Positions 7,252 through 14,908 of a DNA stretch of 31,259 nt are shown here, in pieces. Within the stretch, counting starts at the first letter, position 1. Each line of letters begins with the position of its first letter. The stretch comes from RECO01 sp050485385. GTDB taxonomy: Bacteria; Pseudomonadota; Alphaproteobacteria; Geminicoccales; Geminicoccaceae. The stretch is taken from assembly GCA_050485385.1 (NCBI GenBank), contig JBJHBG010000056.1:1-31259 (forward strand), in the 5' to 3' direction. Below the pieces are notes generated by a model that saw nothing but the letters and a program-made list of their open reading frames with translations, searched no databases and was not told the DNA's origin. The position numbers and the translations under genes were made by a program.

Positions 7252-8133
7252 ATGCTGGAGAGTTTCGCTACCCACGACGTCGACGTCGACGAGGCCACCA
7301 TCCATGCCGTGGTGAAGGGCTCGGGACCGCCCTTGCTGCTGCTGCACGGCTTTCCGCAGACGCACGCCATGTGGCATCGCGTGGCGCCGGCCCTCGCCGA
7401 GCGCTTCACCGTGGTACTGGCCGACCTGCGCGGCTACGGCGACAGCTCCAAGCCCGAGAGCGGGCCGGACCACGCCGGCTACGCCAAGCGGGCGATGGCG
7501 CTCGACATGGTGCGGCTGATGGAGCGGCTGGGCTTCGACCGCTTCCAACTCGCCGGCCACGACCGCGGCGGCCGCGTGGCACACCGGCTCGCCCTCGATC
7601 ACGCCAACCGCGTCGAGCGGCTGTGCCTGTTGGACATCGTGCCGACGGCGACGCTGTTCGCCGCGACCGACAAGGCCATCGCCACCGGCTACTATCACTG
7701 GTTCTTCCTGATCCAGCCGGCGCCGTTCCCGGAGACGCTGATCGAGCGGTCGGCCATCGACTACCTGCACGCCAAGCTCGGCCGCTGGGGCTCCAGTGCC
7801 GAGGCCTTCGCACCCGAGGCCATCGCCGAGTACGAACGCTGCATCCAGAACCCGGCGACCATCCACGCCATGTGCGAGGACTACCGGGCTGCCGCCACCG
7901 TCGACCTCGACCACGACGCGGCCGATGCCGAGGCGCGCATCGCTTGCCCGCTCTTGGTGCTGTGGGGCGAGAGCGGGCTGATGCACCGCCATTTCGACGT
8001 GCTGGAGACGTGGCGGGTGAAGCACGCGGCGCCGGAGACGGTGCGCGGATCGGCCCTGCCGTGCGGCCACTTCCTGCCCGAAGAGGCGCCGGCCGGGACG
8101 CTGGCCGCGTTCCAGGACTTCTTCACCGGCTGA
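7252..8133 (+). CDS. Fluoroacetate dehalogenase-like alpha/beta hydrolase
   Basis: 293 residues. The nucleophile elbow is GHDRGGR, with Asp104 in place of Ser, which marks the haloacid/haloalkane-dehalogenase and epoxide-hydrolase branch. Compared from memory with the characterised fluoroacetate dehalogenase of Rhodopseudomonas palustris, all key positions are present at near-identical spacing: HGFPQ (32-36), D104, R105 and R108 (carboxylate binding), D128 in LLDIVPT, H149-W150 in YYHWFF (fluoride pocket), Y211 in CEDYRA, and H273 in CGHFLPEE. Such enzymes hydrolyse fluoroacetate or chloroacetate to glycolate. A different small haloacid or epoxide substrate is possible. Cytoplasmic, no signal. 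CAGGAG near the end of the EamA gene serves as ribosome site, giving translational coupling to that gene. Convergent with the phosphate-transporter gene 10 bp downstream. Confidence 0.82.
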   Translation: MLESFATHDVDVDEATIHAVVKGSGPPLLLLHGFPQTHAMWHRVAPALAERFTVVLADLRGYGDSSKPESGPDHAGYAKRAMALDMVRLMERLGFDRFQLAGHDRGGRVAHRLALDHANRVERLCLLDIVPTATLFAATDKAIATGYYHWFFLIQPAPFPETLIERSAIDYLHAKLGRWGSSAEAFAPEAIAEYERCIQNPATIHAMCEDYRAAATVDLDHDAADAEARIACPLLVLWGESGLMHRHFDVLETWRVKHAAPETVRGSALPCGHFLPEEAPAGTLAAFQDFFTG

Positions 8134-8148
8134 GCGGCCGGCTTCAGC
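8129..8148. terminator. Weak hairpin spanning the convergent stops of the hydrolase and NptA genes
   Basis: GCTGA at 8129-8133 and TCAGC at 8144-8148 can pair around a GC-rich core, and each arm contains one of the two stop codons. It could serve as a bidirectional terminator, but the stem is short and has no U-tract. Confidence 0.2.
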
Positions 8149-9799
8149 GGCCTGCGATGGGTTGTGGTGCGGCCACCGGCTCCTGCGGCAGGACCGTGGC
8201 GGCGGCGGCGGCCGCGAAGTCGTAGAGGCTCTGCAGGACGCCCGCGATCTCGATCTCGGTGCGCAAGAGGGCGACGTGGCCCTCGGGCCGGCCGGCCATG
8301 TGCCGGGTGACGCCGGCCACCACCGCGTCGCCCTGCTGGCGCACGCGCTCGCCCATGGCGCGCACCGCCGCCGCCTTTTCGGCGTCGGCCTCGGCCACGG
8401 CCGCCGCTGCCGCCGCCAGTGCCTGGTGGGTGAGGGCGAAGAGGTCGCCCAGCCGTGCCAGGGTGCTGGGGGTCATCCGGTCGGCGGCGTCGTTGAGCTT
8501 GCGCACCAGCTTCACCAGCCGCCGGTTGATGGTGTTGCTCGCGAGTTCGAACGCCGCACTCGCCTGCACCAGCCGCTGCCGCGTGCCGAGCTCGCTTGCG
8601 GGCAGGCTCTCCGGCCGCAGCAGGGTGAGGTAGGCGAGGATCTGCCGGTGCAGGTCGTCGACGCGCTGCTCCTCCAGCCGCACCTCGTCCAGCCGCGCCG
8701 GGGTGCGCGTTTCGCGTGCCGCCTCGACGTTGCCGAACATGTGGACGACGCGGCCGCCGAGCAGGCCCAGCTCGCGCCGGGCGGCGTCCAGGGCGAGCGA
8801 CGGGGTCTCCAGGAGGGCCGGGGCGATGTGGGTCGGCGGCACGCGGTCGGGCGCCACCTGCGGCCGCCAGCGCACCAGCCGCTCCACTGCCCAGACGAAG
8901 ACGCCGGCAAAGGGCAGGAAGAGGGCGGTGTTGATGGTGTTGAAGAGGGTGTTGGCGACGGCGATCTGCCGCGCGGTGTCGCTCGCGAGGTCGGCGGCGA
9001 AGGCGGCGAGGAGGCCGACCATGGGCAGCCACAAGGCGACGCCGACGATGTTGAAGAGGACGTGGATCAGGCCGACCCTGAGGCCGTCCGGCCCGCCCTT
9101 GAGCCCGGCGACGATGGCCTTGAGGCAGGTGCCGACATTGGCGCCGAGCGCCAGCGTGATGCCGGCCTCGAGGCCGATGAAGCCCTCGCTCGCCAGCACG
9201 ACGACGATGGCGGTGGTGGCCGAGGAGGACTGCACCAGTGCTGTGAATCCGGCGCCGACCAGGACCGCCAGCAGCGGCTGGTCCATCCGCGCCATCAGGT
9301 CGAAGAAGGCGGGCGAGGCGCGCAGGGGCTGCATCGCCTCGCTCATCACGCCCATGCCGAGAAAGACCAGGCCCAGGCCGAGCACGACGTCGCCGTAGTG
9401 CCGCACGGTCTGGCGGCGCGGCAGGGTGGCGAGCGCGAAGCCCACGGCCAAAAGCGGCAGGGCGAGGTCATCGAGCCGGAAGGCCACCAGTTGCGCCGTG
9501 ACGGTGGTGCCGACATTGGCGCCCATGATGACGCCCACCGCCTGCACCGCGGTCATCAGCCCGGCGCTGACGAAGCCGATGGTGAGGATGGTGGTGACCG
9601 ACGACGACTGGATGACGGCGGTGACCACGGCACCGGTGACGGCCGCCACCACCCGGTTGTGGGTGAGGGTGGCCAACAGCCGCTTCATCCCCTCGCCGGC
9701 CGCCCCCTTGAGCCCGTCGCCCAACCGCTCCAGGCCGAGCAGGAACAGCGCGAGCCCGCCCGCGAGGCCGAAGACCATGACGAGCCAGGAAGCGGTCAT
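8144..9799 (-). CDS. Na+/phosphate cotransporter family protein (NptA/PhoU-domain type)
   Basis: 551 residues. The N-terminal membrane part (about 1-300) has the two inverted family repeats, each with the hallmark QSSS: AVIQSSSVTT (64-67) and ALVQSSSATT (190-193). The motifs GANVGTTVTAQ and GANVGTCLKAI follow them. The C-terminal third (about 320-540) is a soluble helical PhoU-like region (NVEAARETRTPARLDEVRLEEQ, ASNTINRRLVKLV). Relatives carry phosphate with sodium or act in phosphate homeostasis. ATG 9799 lies 6 bp past the stop of the NACHT gene, and its only ribosome-site-like bases (GCGAGG) overlap that stop, so the two are probably cotranscribed and translationally coupled. Confidence 0.88.
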   Translation of the reverse strand: MTASWLVMVFGLAGGLALFLLGLERLGDGLKGAAGEGMKRLLATLTHNRVVAAVTGAVVTAVIQSSSVTTILTIGFVSAGLMTAVQAVGVIMGANVGTTVTAQLVAFRLDDLALPLLAVGFALATLPRRQTVRHYGDVVLGLGLVFLGMGVMSEAMQPLRASPAFFDLMARMDQPLLAVLVGAGFTALVQSSSATTAIVVVLASEGFIGLEAGITLALGANVGTCLKAIVAGLKGGPDGLRVGLIHVLFNIVGVALWLPMVGLLAAFAADLASDTARQIAVANTLFNTINTALFLPFAGVFVWAVERLVRWRPQVAPDRVPPTHIAPALLETPSLALDAARRELGLLGGRVVHMFGNVEAARETRTPARLDEVRLEEQRVDDLHRQILAYLTLLRPESLPASELGTRQRLVQASAAFELASNTINRRLVKLVRKLNDAADRMTPSTLARLGDLFALTHQALAAAAAAVAEADAEKAAAVRAMGERVRQQGDAVVAGVTRHMAGRPEGHVALLRTEIEIAGVLQSLYDFAAAAAATVLPQEPVAAPQPIAGR

Positions 9800-9805
9800 C
9801 CTCGC

Positions 9806-12526
9806 CTAGCCGCCGGTCCACGAGGCCGGCCGGCGTAGGCCGGGAGGCAGCACCGTGCGCTCGTTGCCGATGGCCGCGTCGACCTGCGCCTGCGTCAGGC
9901 CCTGCGCGGCGCGTAGGTCCGAGTGACTCAGGTTCGCGCCCTGCAGGTTCGCGCTGCGCAGGTTCGCGTCGACCAGGAACGCGTTGCGCAGGTTCGCGCC
10001 TTCCAGGTCCACGTCGCGGAGGTCCGCGTTGTACAGCTTCGCGCCACCCAGGTCCGCGTCTCGCAGGTCCGCGTCGACCAAGTTCGCACAGACCAGTTCC
10101 GCACCGTCCAGGTTCGCGTTACGGATCGAGACGAACGAGAGGTCGGAGATATTCAGTTGATGGCGTCGTACGGCCACGACGTGATCGCCATCCGCGCTGG
10201 CGGTGTGCCAACCCAAGTGGTCGAATGCCGTAGCCAACGGGAAGTGAAGTCGACCGATGCGTTGGCGCTCCAAGAGTTGCTTCAGCGCGAGCGCATGGGG
10301 CCAATCCAGTGCGATGGCGGCCTTGGCGGCGTCGTCCTGCGCGATGCGGCGGGCCAGGGCGTTCAGCACGGCGAGCAGGGCGCCCTCGGCGTGGCGTTGG
10401 CGGATCTCGACGTCGCGGAACGAGCCGCCTTTGCTGGCCTTGTGGGCCGGCATGCCGTGCCGCAGGGTCCAGCTCATCAAATCTTGCAACGGTTCCTTCA
10501 GCGTGACCGCCTCGTCGAGGGGGAGCAGCCGAACCTCGTCGCGGAGAAAGTCCAAGATTTCGGTCGTGACCTCGGCGAGCCCGGCGATGCGCGCCCACTT
10601 CACCGCCACGTCCTCGTTCGCGTCCCGCTGCAGGTCGTCATGAGCGCGCCGTGCCGCCGCCAGCAGCGCGCGGGCGATCAGGTACTCGGCGAAGCTCTTG
10701 TGGATGAACTCGTAGCCCGGCTCGTCGAGGTCGCGGCGGGTGTAGAACTGGAGCGCCACACTGCGCAGGTCGGTGTTGCCCAACGTCTCGAACTTCCGCT
10801 CGCGCCTGCCGGCCGCGTGCAGTTCGCGCAGCCGCAGGAACTCGTCCTCATTGCCGGTGCGCCCGCCGCCGGCCCAGGCGGCGAGGCCCAGGCACTCCAT
10901 GAGGGTGAAGAAGTCACCCTCGTCGATCTGGGCGGCCGTCCATTTGCCCGCCCTGCGGTCGCGCTCGTAGACCTTGGTGAAGATGGCGGCGTAGACGACG
11001 TTGCGGTTGTCCGCCGCCGCCTGCCAGTGTTCGGGCGTGAGGTAGCCGGAGACGAGCAACAGATGCAGCAGCAGCGGCTCGGCCGTCAGCCCCGCCAAGG
11101 TACGGTGCGTCAGGCCTTCCGGCGCCGGCTCGGCAGGCGCGCCGTGCGCCGCCTGCCAGCGCTGCCAATAGTGGCGCCGCTGGTCGACGTCTGCGGCGGC
11201 GAGCAGCCCTGCTTCGTCGATCACGTCGGCGGCGGCCTTGGCGTTGCCTCCGAGCAGCAGGTCGTCGCGCGTCGGCGGGTGGAGCGGTAGGGCGTGCAGC
11301 AGGCAGCCGAGGTCGAGATCGGCGTTTCGGCGCGCCTCCTCGGCGGCGGCCGAGCGGCCGAGGACCAGGGCCTTGAGCGGCCGCTGATCGGCGCGCGCCA
11401 GGTGCAACATGACCTTGAGGTTGGCGACGAAGCGCCGGGTCAACTCGGTGGCTCCGGCCTCGGTGCCGGCCAGCTCGTCCAGGCCGTCGAACACGAACAG
11501 GCACTTGTCCGCGCCGTTGGCGTACCAGTCGAGCGGGTCCGCCGGAAAGCCGGCGCCCGAGGCCTTGCGGTGGTCGAAGTAGTGCCGGAGGTCGCTGCGC
11601 AGATCGCCCGCGAGGCGGAGGTGCTGCAACTCGACGACGACCACGCGCCAGCCCGTTTCCAGGATCGCCTCGGTGGCGAAGGCGCGGGCGAAGGAGGACT
11701 TGCCGCTGCCGGGACCGCCGGCGACGAGGCGGATGGGATCGTCCGCGGCGGCCGCGTCCAGCCAGCCGCGCACCGCCTCGTGCAACAGGCCCACATGCGC
11801 CCGGCGCTTGCGCGGCTCGAGCGAGCGGGCGGGCGCGTCCGCCTCGTCGTCCAGCACCTCGTGCCAGACGCAGCGTAAGCGCACGTAGACCTGCTCGAGG
11901 CGCACTGGCAGCGGGTCGTCCGGCGCGAACACCGGCTCCCGCTCGAACTTGGTGCGCACCCAGGCGTAGTGCTTCATCCACGCAGCATTGCGCCGCGCCC
12001 CCTCGGCGATGGGACCTTGCAGGCGGTCGACGATGACCTGAAAGCGCGGCACGTCGTCCGACCAGGCGCGGACGAGGCCTTTCCGCAAGCCCGCGTCCAG
12101 CCGCTCGCGCAGCCGCTCGTCCGGCTCCACCGCGTAGGCCGGGTCGATGCGGCGGACGAAGGCGGGGAAGGCGTCGCGCACGGGTGCGTAGGCGGCGAAG
12201 CCGGTCGGGTCGAGCAACTCGACCTCGCCGAAGCCGGTTTCGGATGCGAAGGCGGTGGCGAGGAAGTCCGCGACGGCTGTCGCCAACTCGTCGCGGTCCT
12301 GCTGGACGTGGACGCGCGCGGTGCGCAGGGCATCGACCAGCGCCAGGGCGAAGGCCTGTTCCCAGAGCACCCGTTCCGGTGGGCGGTCGTCCGCCGCGAG
12401 CGCCTTCTGCGCGTCGCCCAACTTCTCGGTGGCGGCGGCGAAGTCGCCAACCGTCAGGCTGAGCAAAGCCTGCACGAGCGGTGTTGCGGCCGCGCGCAGG
12501 TTGCCGAGCTTGGTTCCGGCGTTCAC
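9806..12526 (-). CDS. NACHT-domain STAND ATPase with C-terminal pentapeptide repeats (NLR-like)
   Basis: 906 residues. The N-terminal part (about 1-240) is mostly helical and matches no effector I recognise (no TIR, nuclease, protease or membrane segment). The NACHT ATPase has Walker A GGPGSGKSS (270-278), Walker B CLFVFDGLDEL (342-352), a sensor-like LVLGRS (387-392) and the winged-helix-end motif FIHKSFAEYLIARALL (607-622) typical of bacterial NACHT proteins. After a helical linker come 17 pentapeptide repeats (791-875, A(N/D)LxxAxL pattern) and the usual GLTQAQVDAAIG...LPPGLRRPASW tail. Family members are signal-sensing NTPases, and several bacterial NACHT proteins defend against phage; that role here is inference. 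The start is GTG 12526, 8 bases after GGGGAGG; a longer TTG start at 12586 coincides with a TTGACA hexamer and is less likely. Composition is like the neighbours, so no sign of recent transfer. Confidence 0.85.
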   Translation of the reverse strand: MNAGTKLGNLRAAATPLVQALLSLTVGDFAAATEKLGDAQKALAADDRPPERVLWEQAFALALVDALRTARVHVQQDRDELATAVADFLATAFASETGFGEVELLDPTGFAAYAPVRDAFPAFVRRIDPAYAVEPDERLRERLDAGLRKGLVRAWSDDVPRFQVIVDRLQGPIAEGARRNAAWMKHYAWVRTKFEREPVFAPDDPLPVRLEQVYVRLRCVWHEVLDDEADAPARSLEPRKRRAHVGLLHEAVRGWLDAAAADDPIRLVAGGPGSGKSSFARAFATEAILETGWRVVVVELQHLRLAGDLRSDLRHYFDHRKASGAGFPADPLDWYANGADKCLFVFDGLDELAGTEAGATELTRRFVANLKVMLHLARADQRPLKALVLGRSAAAEEARRNADLDLGCLLHALPLHPPTRDDLLLGGNAKAAADVIDEAGLLAAADVDQRRHYWQRWQAAHGAPAEPAPEGLTHRTLAGLTAEPLLLHLLLVSGYLTPEHWQAAADNRNVVYAAIFTKVYERDRRAGKWTAAQIDEGDFFTLMECLGLAAWAGGGRTGNEDEFLRLRELHAAGRRERKFETLGNTDLRSVALQFYTRRDLDEPGYEFIHKSFAEYLIARALLAAARRAHDDLQRDANEDVAVKWARIAGLAEVTTEILDFLRDEVRLLPLDEAVTLKEPLQDLMSWTLRHGMPAHKASKGGSFRDVEIRQRHAEGALLAVLNALARRIAQDDAAKAAIALDWPHALALKQLLERQRIGRLHFPLATAFDHLGWHTASADGDHVVAVRRHQLNISDLSFVSIRNANLDGAELVCANLVDADLRDADLGGAKLYNADLRDVDLEGANLRNAFLVDANLRSANLQGANLSHSDLRAAQGLTQAQVDAAIGNERTVLPPGLRRPASWTGG
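9902..10156 (-). repeat. 15-nt periodic DNA repeat coding the 17 pentapeptide repeats
   Basis: On the plus strand CAGGTTCGCG-like blocks recur every 15 bases through this stretch. They encode tandem five-residue units (LRDAD, LEGAN, LRSAN, LQGAN and so on) forming a right-handed quadrilateral beta-helix. The period matches the protein repeat exactly, so this is coding repetition, not a CRISPR or minisatellite. Confidence 0.9.
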
Positions 12527-12552
12527 GCGGCGCGCCTCCCCGGATGTGCCGC

Positions 12553-12586
12553 ACCGACAGTCGGTCGGGGGCCGCGCGGCTGTCAA
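12553..12586 (-). promoter_or_regulatory. Possible promoter -35 and operator-like inverted repeat before the NACHT gene
   Basis: On the minus strand a perfect TTGACA (12586-12581) lies 54 bp before the GTG start. Between it and the ribosome site is an inverted repeat ACCGAC-A-GTCGGT (12553-12565), placed where a -10 would be expected and where a repressor could block. No good -10 hexamer is present at 16-18 bp, so the promoter call is weak. Confidence 0.35.
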
Positions 12587-12614
12587 ACCGCCCGAAGGTC
12601 GCCTGCCTCGCGCC

Positions 12615-12842
12615 TCAGCCCTTCCCGTCGGCCGGGTCGAGCAGGCGGTGGAGGTGGACGACGAAGTAGCGGGTCTGGGCGTCGTCGACGGTGGCTTGGG
12701 CCTTGGCGCGCCAGGCCTTCTCGGCTTCGGCGTAGTTGGGGAACACGCCGACGACGTCGATCTTGGCGAGGTCCTCGAACTCCACGCCGGCCGGATCCTT
12801 GAGCCGGCCGCCGAGGACGAGGTGCAGGAGCTGCTGGGTCAT
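12615..12842 (-). CDS. DUF4170 domain-containing small protein
   Basis: 75 residues, beginning MTQQLLHLVLGGRLKDP and containing EFEDLAKIDVVGVFPNYAEA and the WRAKAQATVDDAQTRYFVVHLHRLLDP end. This is the DUF4170 family, small cytoplasmic proteins found mainly in alphaproteobacteria and of unknown function. The family is recognised from the VGxFPNYAEAxxAWRxKAQxTVDxAxxRYFxVHLHRLL pattern. ATG 12842 follows AGAGGAA at 6 bases, which makes the start secure. It lies 47 bp after the MFS gene on the same strand and 88 bp before the NACHT gene, which appears to have its own control region. Confidence 0.85.
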   Translation of the reverse strand: MTQQLLHLVLGGRLKDPAGVEFEDLAKIDVVGVFPNYAEAEKAWRAKAQATVDDAQTRYFVVHLHRLLDPADGKG

Positions 12843-12889
12843 CGTCGTTCCTCTGTCGTCGCGCGTTGGCGTTGCGGGTAGGCCAGGGC

Positions 12890-14068
12890 TCAACGCCTGT
12901 CCAGGGGCGGACGCCGGCGCCAATAGGCGACGGTCAAGGCGACGTAGCCGAGGCCGGCCACGAGCGGCAGCCCGTGCGGGCCGATCAGGTCGATGGCGAT
13001 GCCCGCCGCCGTCGGTCCGATCAGCCCGGCCACGCCCCACATCATCGCGAAAGCGGCGTTGCCGGCGAGCAGCAGGCCGCCGGTGAAGCGGTCGCCGAGC
13101 TCGACCAGGGCCACCGTGTAGGTGCCGTAGGCGACCCCGCCCCAGAGGAAGACGAGGAGCCAGAGCCAAGGGCCCGGCTCCGCCACGAGCGGCAGCAGCA
13201 TCGCACCCGCCACGGTGCTGAGGGTGCAGGTGAGAAAGGCGGCACGGCGGGACACGCGGTCGGCCAGCCAGCCGATGGGGATTTGCAGGGCCACGTTGCC
13301 GAGTGCCAGCGCGGTGATCGCGAGCTTGGCTGCCGTCTCGCTGGCGCCGAAGGCGAGGGTGTAGAGCGGCAGGAAGGTCAACACCGCCTGATCGAAGGCG
13401 GCGGCCGCCGCCACCGCCGCCAGCAGCAGGGGGGCGTGCGGCAGGAAGCTGCGGAGCGAGATGCCGTGCTCGACCTGGAACCGCGGCAGCCGGTCATGGG
13501 CGAGCAGGACGAGGCAGGCGGTGGCCACGGCGATGACGATGGCGGCGAAGAAGGGGGCGAAGCCGTCGATGCCGGTGGCGAGGAGGATCGCCGGGCCGGC
13601 GGCGAAGCCGGCGCCGAGCATGGTGGCGTAGAGGGCCAGCCAACGGCCGCGCTGGGCGCGGGGGATCATCAGGTTGAGCCACGTCTCGCTGACGACGTAG
13701 ATCGCGTTGATGCCGAGACCGAGCACGAAGCGGCCGACGAACCAGACCCACAAGGACGTCGCCGTCCCCATGACCAGGAGGACCAGGGCGAGCAGCAGGC
13801 ACGAGAGCACGGCGAGCCGCCGGGCGCCGATGCGGCGGGCGAGCGACGGCACGAAGGGCGCGGCGGCGATCAACCCGAGCGGCATCATGGCGGCGTTGAC
13901 GCCGATCAGGGTGGCGCCGACCCCCTGGCGCTCGAGCAAGAGCGCGAAGAGCGGGTAGGTCAGCCCCTGCAACATGCCGAACACCGTCGCCATGGCGATG
14001 ACGGCGGCGAGGGGGCGAAGGTCGACCGCGGGCTCGGCCGCGACCTGTCCGCGGTTGAAGGACGACAC
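12890..14068 (-). CDS. MFS transporter (YcaD-like)
   Basis: 392 residues with about twelve hydrophobic helices. The pattern is LRPLAAVIAMATVFGMLQGLTYPLFALLLERQG at the start, a GRFVLGLGINAIYVVSETWLN segment after helix 4, and GWLADRVSRRAAF between helices 8 and 9, the second-half form of the MFS loop motif. The VxETWLN and PLxxLLLExxG motifs are shared with the YcaD/YfkF-type branch, whose substrates are unknown. It is an inner-membrane secondary transporter. The ATG at 14068 opens MSSFNRGQVAAEP. The upstream B3/B4-domain gene ends 27 bp away, so the two are likely one transcript, with DUF4170 downstream. Confidence 0.85.
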   Translation of the reverse strand: MSSFNRGQVAAEPAVDLRPLAAVIAMATVFGMLQGLTYPLFALLLERQGVGATLIGVNAAMMPLGLIAAAPFVPSLARRIGARRLAVLSCLLLALVLLVMGTATSLWVWFVGRFVLGLGINAIYVVSETWLNLMIPRAQRGRWLALYATMLGAGFAAGPAILLATGIDGFAPFFAAIVIAVATACLVLLAHDRLPRFQVEHGISLRSFLPHAPLLLAAVAAAAAFDQAVLTFLPLYTLAFGASETAAKLAITALALGNVALQIPIGWLADRVSRRAAFLTCTLSTVAGAMLLPLVAEPGPWLWLLVFLWGGVAYGTYTVALVELGDRFTGGLLLAGNAAFAMMWGVAGLIGPTAAGIAIDLIGPHGLPLVAGLGYVALTVAYWRRRPPLDRR

Positions 14069-14095
14069 TGCGTGCTCCCGTTGGAACGCCGTCGA

Positions 14096-14749
14096 TCAGC
14101 GCGCGTGGTCGACCTGCCAGGCGGTGATCGGCGAGCCCGGAACATAGGCGGCGAGCACGTCGCGCACCACGTCCGCCGTCGTCTCGGGAGCCCCGCCGAA
14201 ATCGAACAGCACGAACCGCGCGCGGGCGGTGGCGGTGACGACCCGGGCGCGCTCGCCGTCGCGGGTCGGGCTGCCGAAGGGGCCGTCCCGGTCGGCGAGG
14301 ATCGGCAGCGCCTCGAGGTTGAAGGCCGGCTGGCCGCCGATGGCGGGATAGGTCTCGCCCGCGGCGCCCGCTCGCAGCACGAGCGGCGGGTGCAGCCGGT
14401 CGCGGTCGTAGACGCCGGCCGCCATACCGGTGGTGAGCGACAGCAGGGTGTTGAGGTCGACCAGGGGGGCTATGCGCGGGACGTCCTCGCCACGGGCGAT
14501 GCGCCGCCACAGCGCCTCAGATGCCGGCCGGTAGCGGCTCGGGTCCTTGCCCAAGCGCTTGTAGGCGGCGCGGGTGGCCTGGATCGGTGGCACGGTCGCA
14601 GGCGGCCTGGACCGCACCCGTTCGGCCGCCGCCTCCAGCGCGGCACCGGGATCGAGCAACGGACCTTCGAGATCGAGGTCGAGACCGAGGAGGCGGATGG
14701 CGGCACCGAAGCTCGGATCGATGCTGCAGGCGGGCGAACGAGCGGCCAT
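14096..14749 (-). CDS. B3/B4 tRNA-binding-domain protein
   Basis: 217 residues. The core RAAYKRLGKDPSRYRPASEAL...VDLNTLLSLTTGMAAGVYDRD...ADRDGPFGSPTRDGERARV is the stand-alone B3/B4 domain, the part of bacterial phenylalanyl-tRNA synthetase beta chains next to the editing site. Free-standing members are proposed to act on misacylated tRNA or as small-molecule-binding proteins; no function is proven for this type. ATG 14749 (MAARSPACSID) has GGAG 7 bases upstream and is preferred over an upstream ATG at 14785 in the same frame. It is divergent from the drug-exporter gene over 159 bp and followed by the MFS gene. Confidence 0.8.
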   Translation of the reverse strand: MAARSPACSIDPSFGAAIRLLGLDLDLEGPLLDPGAALEAAAERVRSRPPATVPPIQATRAAYKRLGKDPSRYRPASEALWRRIARGEDVPRIAPLVDLNTLLSLTTGMAAGVYDRDRLHPPLVLRAGAAGETYPAIGGQPAFNLEALPILADRDGPFGSPTRDGERARVVTATARARFVLFDFGGAPETTADVVRDVLAAYVPGSPITAWQVDHAR

Positions 14750-14908
14750 CGGCGAGCTCCATCGATGCTGGCAGGCGACCCGCAACTATAGGTGGGGGGT
14801 GGCCGCCGCGCCATGCCCGGCGCGGGGCCGCCGCCCGGTTGCAGGGGTGGCGGCCGTCGGCGACATCGGCCAGAACGGAAGCCGCTCGGGTGCCACGCCT
14901 GGAGGAGC

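Noticed and set aside
8129..8148. Inverted repeat across the two convergent stops as a meaningful regulatory site
   Set aside because: The pairing arms are largely the two stop codons with a GC context, which arises easily by chance; kept only as a weak terminator guess.
9902..10156. Regular short repeats that could suggest a CRISPR or minisatellite
   Set aside because: The 15-base period is in frame with pentapeptide repeats and there are no unique spacers between identical repeats.
9923..11290. Long plus-strand open frame rich in QVR repeats opposite the NACHT gene
   Set aside because: The repeats are the antisense image of the pentapeptide coding repeat; no ribosome site and no family match. 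The minus-strand reading has Walker motifs and a sensible start.
12527..12586. TTG start at 12586 giving 20 more residues to the NACHT protein
   Set aside because: It coincides with a TTGACA hexamer, lacks a ribosome site, and the added residues look non-conserved; GTG 12526 has GGGGAGG at 8 bases.
12866..14791. 641-codon plus-strand open frame rich in G, E and R
   Set aside because: It is the antisense shadow of the MFS and B3/B4 genes; low-complexity protein without hydrophobic or catalytic motifs.
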